The translations under genes were made by a program, and so were the position numbers. 64,000 bases of DNA. Source: Halothermothrix sp. (GTDB taxonomy: Bacteria; Bacillota; Halanaerobiia; DY22613). Shown here one piece after another: positions 18,101 to 30,100 of the stretch (the first letter of the stretch is position 1; each line of letters starts with the position of its first letter). Location: NCBI GenBank assembly GCA_016841825.1, contig JAENYK010000005.1, forward strand, positions 1-64,000. The letters are read 5' to 3'. The notes under the pieces were generated by a model. It did not search any database. It was not told where the DNA came from and saw only the letters and a program-made list of their open reading frames with translations.

Positions 18101-21100
18101 TAAGGTTAACCTTCGAGCATTACCAGAACCTCAGGATAGTCTGCAAAGTCAGGTTGAATATGTGGCTTTGAAAGGAGAATTTGAGATTAATCTGGCACAA
18201 ATCTGGACAGAGATTTTGGGGGTTGAGCAGATTGGGCGGAAAGATAACTTTTTCCATCTAGGTGGGCATTCGCTCAAAACAATGCAGCTGGTTAATAGAT
18301 TGGCCAAAGAGTTGGAGTTAGAAGTCTCATTACGGGAGATCTTTAGTTTACCAACTTTGGCAGAGCAGGCGGCATATCTAAAAGATCTGCAAAAGTCTAC
18401 TTATTCTACTATATCACAGATTCCAGAGAGGGAATATTATCTTGTCTCCTCTGCACAAAAACGAATGTATCTGATCAATCAGATGATGCCCAATAGCTTG
18501 AACTATAATATTACCGGTGGAATGATTTTGTCTGGTGAGGTAGATCGCCAAAAGATCGGGATTGTCTTAAAACATTTAATTCAGCGTCATGAATCTTTAA
18601 GAACATCTTTTAAACATCTTAACGGTGAACCAGTACAGGTTGTTCACCAGGATGTGGAGTTTGAATTAGCATATCTGGAGGTAGAAGAAGAGCAGCTGTC
18701 GGAGACGATAGAAGATTTGATTAGACCTTTTGATCTGGGGACTGTTCCTTTATTTCGAGCATCTTTAATCAAATTTGCTGATAGACATCTTCTTCTGATT
18801 GATCTACATCATATTATTTCTGATGGACTATCCAGTCTGATATTACGTAAGGAATTTGTGGCATTATATGATGACAAAGAGCTTGTGGATTTGAAATTAC
18901 AGTATAAAGATTATGCCTGTTGGCAAAATCAACTTTATGAGTCTAAGGCGATCAGTGCACAGGAAGAGTTCTGGTTAAAGATGTTTGCGGGGGAGATTCC
19001 TGGATTAAACTTACCCACCGATTTTCCCCGTCCAGTAGTTAGGGATTTTACCGGAGATCGGGTTCAATTTACTGTTGAGGGGGATTTGAAGTCCAGATTA
19101 GAAGAATTCTCCCGGGAACATGATCTTACTCTGCATATGTTGTTATTGGCGACTTTTAATATCTTATTGGCAAAATATACAGATCAACAGGAGATTGTGG
19201 TTGGGGTACCGATTTCAGGTAGAACTCATCCAGACTTAGAACAGATTGTTGGAATGTTCGTTAATACTCTGGCGATTAAAAATACTCCTGCTGCTGATAA
19301 ATCAGTTCTTAAGTTCTTGCAGGAAGTTAAAGAAAGATCAATACAGTCTTATGCTAATCAGGATTATCAACTTGAGATGCTGTTAGATGAACTTGATCTG
19401 GCCAGAGATCTGGGACGAAATCCTCTGTTTGATGTAGTCTTTACGATGGAGAGTTATCAAGACGAAGAGTATAGCGGGATAAATTTGCAGATTCATTCAT
19501 ATGATCTGGAGTATACGATTTCAAAATTTGATCTCTCCCTATTGGTTACCGAATTGACTGAAAGAATTGTGTTGAATTTTGAGTATTGCACCAAACTTTT
19601 TAAACGGTCAACTATTCAGCGGATGAGTGAACATTATTTACAACTATTACGGAATATCATCTTCCATTCGGAAGTTAAGATCTCACAGATTGACCTGCTT
19701 TCAGATACAGAGAAAGAACAGATTTTACTCAACTTTAATCATACGAGAGTTCCATATCCGAAAACTAAAACGATTGGTCAATTATTTGCAGAACAGGTGA
19801 CACAGACTCCAGACAAGGTAGCTCTTGTTGAAGCTGACCGTCTGTTAACCTATGCAGAATTGAACACTAAAGCCAATCAATTAGCCGGAGTATTGCGCAA
19901 AAAAGGAGTAGGTCGAGATGATGTCGTCGCAATTCTACTTAACCGTTCGCTTGAGATGATAATTGGAGTTCTGGCGATTATTAAAGCTGGAGGTGCATAT
20001 CTGCCGATTGATCTTGATTATCCTGAAAGCAGAATAGGTTATCTGCTAAAAGATTCACAGGCGAGGATACTTTTGACGAATACCGAGTTAAAAAAAGAGA
20101 TAAGTTCGGATATTGAATTGTTAGATGTGAATGCCAAACAATTATACTCGGGTATAGCCAGGGGATTGGAAAATATCAATAAACCGACAGATCTGTTGTA
20201 TATCATGTACACATCTGGTTCGACCGGGCAACCTAAAGGAGTTATGATCACACATCAAAATGTGAATCGCCTGATCAGCAATTCTAATATGCTAATCATC
20301 GATCGACAGGATAGAATATTGCCTACAGGCTCTTTAGCTTTTGATGCCTCAACTTTTGAGATCTGGGGTGGTTTGCTGAACGGAGCCAGTCTGTATCTGG
20401 TTACCAAAGAGGATATCTTATCTATAGAGAGATTTGCGGACATTCTGGATAGTTATCAAATTACGATGATCTGGTTGACTGCACCATTATTTAACCAGAT
20501 GGTGGAGGCAAATCCACTGATATTTAGAGGTTTACACAAACTATTGGTTGGTGGAGATGCCCTATCCCCAAAACACATCAATTTGGTTAGAGAGTGCTGC
20601 CCGGATGTGACGGTTATTAATGGTTATGGGCCAACAGAGAATACAACTTTTACGACATACCAGATTATTGATCAGAAATATGAGAGCTCAATTCCTATCG
20701 GGAAGCCAGTATCCAATACCCAGGTCTATGTTCTGGATCGGAATTTGAACCTTCTTCCTATTGGAGTGTATGGAGAGTTGTGCATTGCCGGAGATGGACT
20801 AGCCCGGGGATATCTTAATCAACCTGAACTGAACTCTGAGAAGTTTGTGGATAATCCTTTTCAACCTGGAGAAAAAATGTATCGCAGTGGTGACCTGGTC
20901 AGATGGTTTGCAGATGGAACTCTGGAGTTCAAAGGTCGGATTGATTTTCAAGTGAAGATCAGAGGTTTTAGAGTTGAACCTGGTGAGCTTGAGAAACAGT
21001 TAGTTGAGCATCCGGAGATTAGAGAAGTTCTGATAATAGTTAATCAATCAGAATCGGGAGAAAAATACCTGTCCGCTTATTACACTGCCCAAAAACAGAT

Positions 21101-24100
21101 TAATACTGCAGATTTGCGAAGTTATCTGACAGCAAAATTACCAGATTACATGATTCCTAAATATTTTGTTCAACTGGATCTTTTTCCATTGACTGTCAAT
21201 GGGAAAATAGACCGACAGGCTTTACCCGAACCAGAGGTGACTGGTTCTACAGGGGTGGACTATATCGCACCCGAGACAGAGATAGAGAGAAAGTTAATCG
21301 GGATCTGGTCAAAGATATTGGAGATTGATCAGATTAGTGTGACTGATAATTTCTTTGCCCTGGGTGGTCATTCCCTATCAGCAATGCAATTAATTAATAA
21401 TGTCTATGATCAACTAGAGGTTGAGTTGAGGTTACAGGAAGTCTTCAAACATCCAACAATTAGAGATCAGGCAGAACTTATCGCCAGAACAGAAAAACAT
21501 TCTTCTGTGCAGATAATTCCAATTGCTAAACGAGAATATTACCCAACATCTTCTGCTCAAAAGCGAATGTATCTGATCAATGAGCTGGAATCAGTTACTG
21601 CCAATTATAATATTCCCGGTGGAATAATCATCAGAGATGAGGTGGACTATTCACAGATTACCGATATTTTTAAAACCCTTATTCAGCGCCACGAATCTTT
21701 AAGAACTTCTTTTACTATCATTGATGAAGAGATCGTTCAGATTGTTCACCCAGAGGTAGAATTCGCAGTAGAATTTCTGGAGTCCAGGGAGGTTACTCTA
21801 GCGGAAATTGCCCGGGATTTTGTTCAGCCTTTCGAACTAAGTCAGGCTCCATTATTGCGGGTTGCGTTAACAAAATTACCTAATAGCTATGTTTTGCTCT
21901 ACGATATGCATCACATTATTGCTGATGGAGTTTCATTGGATATTTTAAGGAAGGAATTTGTAATTCTATATCAAGGGCAGGAACTGTCTGAACCTACTGT
22001 TCAGTACAAAGATTATGCGGTCTGGCAGAATGAACAGTTGGAATGGGGAGAGATTATCAGACAAGAACAGTTTTGGTTAGAGATGTTTGATGAAATGCAC
22101 ACCGGCAAAGAGATCCCGGTACTAAATTTACCGACAGATTATCCCAGACCAGCAGTTAATGATTATCGGGGGGATAAACTACAATTTCGGTTAGAACCAT
22201 CTTTTCAGGATAAGTTGACTCAGATTGCTCTGAAGCTAGATGTTACTGAGACGATGATACTTCTGGCAGCTTATTACATTCTATTGGCTAAATATTCAGG
22301 ACAGGATGATCTTGTAATCGGACTTCCGATAGCCGGAAGACATCGTAAAGAACTGGAAAATGTCATTGGAATGTTTGTTAACACTTTAGCTATCCGAACT
22401 AATCCTACAAGTGAGAAAACTGTTGCTGAATTCCTGAAAGAATTACAGAACACTGCTTTGCGAGCATTTGAAAATCAGGACTATCAATTTGAAATGTTGG
22501 TTGAACGATTGGATTTAAAGCGTCATCCGGATCGCAATCCACTCTTTGATGTTCTTTTCTCGATGGAGGATATGTTGAATGATAGTTTTGATCTGAGTGA
22601 ATATCAGATGGAACCATATCCAGTGGTCTATCAGATTTCCAGATTCGATCTGGTCTTTACTGGTATCAGGGAATCAGACGGATTAGATATCTTCTTACAA
22701 TATCGGACAAATCTCTATAAAAGAACTACTATTGAACGGATGAGTCATCATTTAACTAACCTGCTGCAACAGATGGTGGATAGACCTGAGAGCAAGATTG
22801 CGGAGATTGATTTTCTGGCAGAAGATGAAAGAACCTATCTGTTATTCGCAGTAAATAACACTAAAATGGTATATCCCCGGGAGAAGATGATCTCCCAATT
22901 ATTTGCCGACCAAGCTGAAAGAGATCCGGATAATATAGCCGCTATCTTTGAAGATTGTGTACTATCATATGGGGAACTAAATGCAAAAGCCAATAGTCTG
23001 GCCCGAAAGTTACGGCAATTGGGGGTCATCGCAGATCAGCTGGTTGGTATTAGAGTGGTCAGGTCTCCAGAGATGATTGTTGGAATTATGGCTATCTTGA
23101 AAGCTGGAGGAGCTTATCTGCCGATCGATCCAGAGTATCCTGAAAGCAGAGTTCAGTTTATGTTAACAGATAGTAATGTCAGTATCTTGTTGACGCAGGA
23201 TTCATTGAAAGAGCAGGTTAGTTTCCATGGGCAGGTATTGATTTTGGAAGATCAGGCTAACTACTCTGCCAATGATGCTAATCTGGAGCTGAATAATAGT
23301 ACAGCTAATCTGGCTTACATGATTTATACATCGGGTTCGACAGGTAAACCAAAAGGGGTGATGATTGAACATCAATCGGTCGTTAATCGTTTATATTGGA
23401 TGCAGAAGAGATACCCTATCGGTAAGCAGGATGTTATTTTACAAAAGACACCTTTTACATTTGATGTATCTGTTTGGGAGTTGTTCTGGTGGAGTTTTAC
23501 TGGCGCGAAAGTTTATTTCCTGACTCCAGGTGCAGAGAAAGACCCTGCAAAGCTTGTAGAAGTGATTGTTAATCAACAGATTACGATTATGCACTTTGTT
23601 CCGTCAATGTTGGGTGCATTTCTGGATTATCTGGAATATGGCACTGATTTACAGAGATTGAATAGTTTAAAACAGATCTTTGCCAGTGGTGAAGCTTTAA
23701 AACCTATTCAGGTACAAAGATTTAACCAATATCTGTATCACACAAATGGTACCCGTCTCAGTAACTTATATGGTCCAACTGAAGCAACAGTTGATGTCAC
23801 TTACTATGATTGTCCTACAGATGGTGAAATTAACCTAATTCCTATCGGCAAGCCTATTGCTAATACTCGGCTGTACATTTTGAATAAGGATGATCAATTG
23901 CAGCCAATTGGTGTACCTGGAGAGTTATGTATCACCGGAGATGGGCTGGCCAGAGGATATCTTCGACGTCCAGATTTGAACAGTAGCCGATTTACAGCCA
24001 ATCCATTGAATCCAGAGGAGCGAATTTACCGGACGGGAGATCTGGCCCGCTGGCTGGCTGATGGAAATATTGAATTTTTGGGTCGTCTGGATTCACAGGT

Positions 24101-27100
24101 CAAGATTAGGGGTTTTCGGATTGAGATTGGGGAAATAGATAATCAGTTACTTAAACATCCCGATATTCAACAGGCAGTGACGCTGGTCAAAGAGAAGGAT
24201 GAAGGTGAAAAATATCTGTGTGCATATATTGTAGCTGATCAGAGCTTAACGGTCGCTGAGTTGAGAAATTATCTGGCAGAAGAGTTACCACAATATGTGA
24301 TTCCACAGTACTTTGTTCAGTTAACTGAACTGCCATTATCGCCAAATGGTAAAATAAATCGACCTGCATTACCTGAACCTGAAGAAAAGATCGTTACAGG
24401 TATTAGGTTTACTCCACCTTCAACGAGATTGGAGACAAAATTGGCTGAAATCTGGACAGAAATACTAGGTATTAGCGGAATTAGTATCGATGAGAATTTT
24501 TTTGAAGTAGGTGGTAACTCGCTTAAAGCAATGAGATTGGTTAATAAAATATTTAAAGAGTTGGGAGTGAAGATCTCTTTGCACGATATCTTTGAACGCT
24601 CAACCATTAAGAGACAGGCAGAATATATTCAGTCAAAATCTAAGCAGACCTTGACCCGAATTAAAAAAGTCACTGAACGAGAATACTATCCTGTCTCATC
24701 AGCTCAAAAACGAATGTTTATCATTAATCAGCTGGAAATAGCTAATACCAGTTACAACGTTCCGGGAGGTTTAATTATTGAAACAACTGTGGAGTATGAA
24801 AAAATCAATGACATTTTCCAAACTTTGATTCAACGACATGAATCTTTAAGAACATCCTTTACTGTCATTGACGGGGAATTGGAGCAGCAAATTCATCAAA
24901 GTGTAGATTTTGCTGTGAAGTTTCGTGAGGTGAACCAGGAAGGTCTATCAGCTCTGGTTCGGGCTTTTATTGAACCTTTTGATTTAGGAACTGCCCCGCT
25001 TTTACGGGTGTTGCTGGTCAAATTACCTGACAGATATATAATTCTCTATGATATGCACCATATTATTTCCGATGGAATGACTTTGAACATTTTGTACAAA
25101 GAGTTTGTTACATTGTTCCTCGATCAGAAATTACCGGAGCTTAGTATTCAGTATAAAGATTTTGCTGTCTGGCAAAGACAGTTCTTTGCTTCAGATGAAA
25201 TTAAAGCACAGGAAGCGTATTGGTTGAACATTTTTACTGATGACATCCCAATATTGGATCTACCTACAGATTATCCGCGACCAATTAATAAGAGTTATAC
25301 AGGTGATTATATTTCTTTCACTATTAGTGAAAACTTGCAAGCTAAGTTAGAACAGATGATTAAAACGGATAGAGTAACCTTAAATATAGCACTCTTGGCG
25401 GTATTTAATATTCTCCTGGCCAAATACTCAGGACAAGCTGATATAGTTATCGGAATGCCGATAGCGGGAAGAAACCATGATGAGCTGGAAAATGTAATTG
25501 GAATGTTTGTTAATACTCTGGCTTTACGGAATTACCCAGAGCGAGACTTAAGCTTTACAGAGTTCTTAGCAAGGGTAAAAGAAACTTCATTACAGGCCTA
25601 TGAGAATCAAGACTATCAGTTTGAAATGTTGATTGACCGGCTTTCACTGGAACGGGACATGAGCAGAAATCCACTTTTTGATGTAGTATTTGCAATTCAG
25701 GATATGATTGAAGATAATCCAGCATTAGCTGATCTACCGATTAAACCATATACCTTTGATTTAAATACTACAAAATTTGATCTAAGTTTAGCTGCAGTAG
25801 AACAAGATGATTGTATTAAGCTAGACTTACAATACAGTACTGATCTCTTCAGCAGGTTAACAATCGAGCAGATGGCTAAACATTTTGTAAATATTGTTCG
25901 AGAAGTAGTTGACAAACCTGAGATAAGACTTGCAGAAATTGATATGTTAACTCCGACAGAAAAACAGCAGTTAGTGGTTGATTTTAATGATACATTCGTT
26001 GAATATCCTACAGATAAGACGATTCATCAGTTATTTGAAGAACAGGTGAAGAGAAATCCAGATCGTGCTGCCCTGAGTTTTGAAGACCAGAAATTGACTT
26101 ATGGTGAACTTAATGCGAAAGCCAACCAACTGGCCCGGGTTTTACGCTTTAAAGGTGTGGCTGTAGAAGAGATAGTAGGTGTTATGCTCAACCGATCAAT
26201 GGAGATGATTATCTCTATATTGGCAATTATCAAAGCTGGAGGAGTATATTTGCCAATTGATGTGGATTACCCAGAAAGTAGAATTAGATATATGCTGGAA
26301 GATGCTCAGGTGAGAGTTTTGTTAGTAACTCAAGAATCGGTTTCTACACTTAATTATTCTGGTGAGATAATCCATGTTGATGAGCAGCATATTTATCAGG
26401 GTGACGACACTAATCTGGTAAATCTGAATACAGCTAAAAATATGATCTATATTATCTATACTTCCGGGTCTACGGGTAATCCCAAAGGAGTTATGGTTGA
26501 ACATAACAATGTAGTGCGCTTATTCTTTAACGATAAAGCTTTATTTGATTTTACTGCAGATGATGTCTGGACACTGTTTCATTCTTTCTGCTTTGACTTC
26601 TCGGTCTGGGAGATGTATGGTGCTCTACTCTACGGCGGTAAATTAGTAATTATTCCCAAATCACTGGCTCAAAATACCGGACAATTCCGGAAGGTACTGC
26701 AAACTGAAGGAGTAACAGTGCTGAATCAGACTCCAACTGCTTTTTATAACCTCATCGAAGTGGAGTTAACAGCTGAGAGAGCAGATCTTCAGATACGTTA
26801 CGTTATCTTTGGGGGAGAAGCGCTAAAACCGATCCATTTACGAGAATGGCATCTCAAATATCCCGGGACCAGGTTGATTAATATGTACGGAATTACCGAA
26901 ACCACTGTGCATGTTACATTTAAAGAGATCACTGACTATGAGATGGAAAATAATATTAGTAATATTGGCTTGCCGATACCTACTTTACAGCTATACATTT
27001 TGGATCAGGATTTGCATTTACAGCCTATCGGTGTGGCAGGGGAATTATGTGTTGGTGGTGAGGGTGTGGCGCGCGGATATCTGAATCGGTCTGATCTTAC

Positions 27101-30100
27101 CCGTGATAGATTTGTCGAAAACCCATTTGTCCATGGTACCAGATTGTATCGTTCAGGAGATTTGGCAAAGCGTTTACCTGATGGTGAAATAGTTTATCTG
27201 GGTCGGATTGACCGTCAAGTAAAGATTCGTGGATTCAGGATTGAGTTAGACGAAATTGAAAATCAACTGTTAAAACACCCAGAGATCAAAGAGGCAGTAA
27301 TTGTGACCCGGGAGGATCTGGATAACAGCAAATATTTGTGTGCATATATTATTTCAAAACAAAAGCTGCAGGTTCTGGACATTAGAGAGTATCTGGCTCA
27401 GAATTTGCCTGAATATATGATTCCGTCATACTTTATTCAGATAGATGCATTTCCCTTGACTGCTACCGGAAAGATTAATCACCGGGCTTTACCGAAACCA
27501 GTGGATAACATTAAAACTGGGAAAGAGTTTGTACCCCCACGCAGTGAATTGGAAGAAATATTGAGATCTATCTGGTCGGAAGTTTTGGGAGTGGAGCAGA
27601 TCGGTGTTTATGATAATTTCTTTGTCCTGGGTGGGCATTCTATCAAAGCAACCCAGGTAGTTAGTTTAATTCACAAGAGATGTGATATAGAAATTAATCT
27701 GAGAGAGATCTTTCAGCATCCAACTATCGCAGCACTGGTTGTAATCATACAAAACAAGCAGCGATCTGGATATAGCGATATTCAGAGGCTGCCAGATCAA
27801 GACTATTATCCATTATCCTTTACTCAAAAAAGATTGTGGGTAATCAATCAGCTAGAGCCCGATAGCCCTGCATATAATCTCTTTGGTAGGATGAGATTGA
27901 TAGAAAAGATTGATCTAGAGATGGTTCAGCATATCTTTACAAAATTATTGTATCGTCACGAAAGTTTACGCACATCATTTTCTGAGATTAATGGTCATCC
28001 AGTACAGATTGTTCATGATCAGATTGACCTGACTATTGATGTAGAAGATCTTTCAGATTTGAGCGCAGCAGAACAGATTGCCCAGGTTGAGGGGATTAGC
28101 AAACAGGAGTTCCTGCGACCGTTTGACTTAGAAAAGGCACCACTCGTTAGAGTAAAATTAGTCAGGTTGAATGAGTCTACTTTTGAGATTATCTATGTAA
28201 TGCATCATATCATTACAGACGGTTGGTCGATGGAGATTTTGAAGAACGATTTTTGGACACTGTATCTAGCATTTCAGAATAATCAATCTGTCGAGTTAGC
28301 ACCATTACCAATCCGGTACCGTGATTTTGTGATCTGGCAGAATCAGCTGTTGGCCGATTCTGAGAAATTTGTCCAGGCACAAGAGTTTTGGAGAAGTCAA
28401 TTGGTGGGAGAAGTGCCGATTTTGAATCTACCTGTGGATTATTCATCCACCGGTATTCAAGGTAAAGAAAGTGCAGCTTATCGTGTTGTTATTGATTCTG
28501 AGATTCAAAAGAAATTAAATAATCTGGCTAAAGAGCAAAAAGCCAGCAGTTTTATGGTCTTGTTGGCAGGATTTAATCTCTTTTTAGCTCAGGTTACAGG
28601 TCAGAAAGACATCCTTATTGGGATACCGGGTGCCGGGAGAGAGCATGAGAATTTGCAGCAGCTAATTGGTTTTTTTGTAAACACGTTGATCTTACGGGAA
28701 AAAATTAGTTTTGAACAGACCTTTATTCAACTATTGCAGATAGTACAGCAAGATACATTACAGGTTCTTGAGTATCAGAATTATCCATTAGAAAAAGTGG
28801 TTGAAGAATTAAAGATTCCCTATCCTAAGATTTCGGTCTTTTTCAACCTCTTCAATCTAGGTGAGACTGGTTCAAAAAAATTGGATGACTTAAATGCCTA
28901 TCACACTGATTTTAGCACAGATTCTAAATTTGACATGGAGCTATATTTGAGTGAGTATGCCAATGGAATTGAGATAATCTGCGCATATTATACTGGCTTA
29001 TTCAAACCGGAGACTGTGGAATATTTGATGAAACAATATGTCTGTTTGTTAGGAGAGATCTGTGAGAATCCAAATGGAACCTTAGATGCATATTCCACTA
29101 CAGGAAAACGGAGAAAACTTGAATTAAAGCATGGGCAGATGACAACAGAGATAAAAGATGCAGCTAAAAGAGTGGATGTGCTCACAGAGTTAATTGAAAA
29201 GCGAGTAGCGCAGAATCCGGATCGAGTAATAGTCAAAACTGCTACACAAGAATTAACCTATGACCAATTAAATTGTAAAGCAAATCAGATTGCCCATCAA
29301 ATTTTATCAATGAATTGTACCGTGGGGAGTAGAGTAGGATTACTATTTGAACAGGGTGTTGATATGGTTAGTGGACTATTAGGTACACTTAAATCTGGCA
29401 AGACTTATGTTCCACTAGACCCTAATTACCCAATGGAACGGTTGTCTTACATTTTGCAGGATGCTCAGGCAGAGATTCTGATTACTAATACCCAAAATAG
29501 TTCATTAGCAGATAAGGTACGGAAACAGCTGCCTGGTCATCTGCAAGTAATTAATCTTGATCAGACCGGAGAACAGTTTGCAGATTACAATCCTAAATTA
29601 GGAATTTCTGAGGAGCAAATTGCCTATATTCTCTATACCTCTGGCTCGACTGGTAAATCTAAGGGTGTATTACAGAGTCAGCGAAATATTCTACATTTTA
29701 TCAACAACTATATTGAGGTGTTTGAGATTAGTGCAGAAGATCGGTTGACATTGTTCTCAGCGTTTACCCATGATGCTGCAGTAATGGATATCTATGCAGG
29801 TCTATTGACTGGTGCTACTTTGTATCCACTAAATATGAGAGAAGAAGTTAATCTGATGGAACTGGTAAATTGGTTACAGGCAGAGCAAATTACCATCTGG
29901 CATTCTGTTCCTACAGTGTATAGATATTTTATCAGAGGTTTACAGGGAGATGAGGATTTAGCAGCATTACGTTTAATCATCTTAGGTGGAGAGCAGGTTG
30001 TTGAACATGATCTATTAAGGTTTAAAGAACTATTTACAGATACACTGCTGGCCAATCTCTATGGTCAATCCGAATCCTCTTTAAACTCAGTTGAACTCTT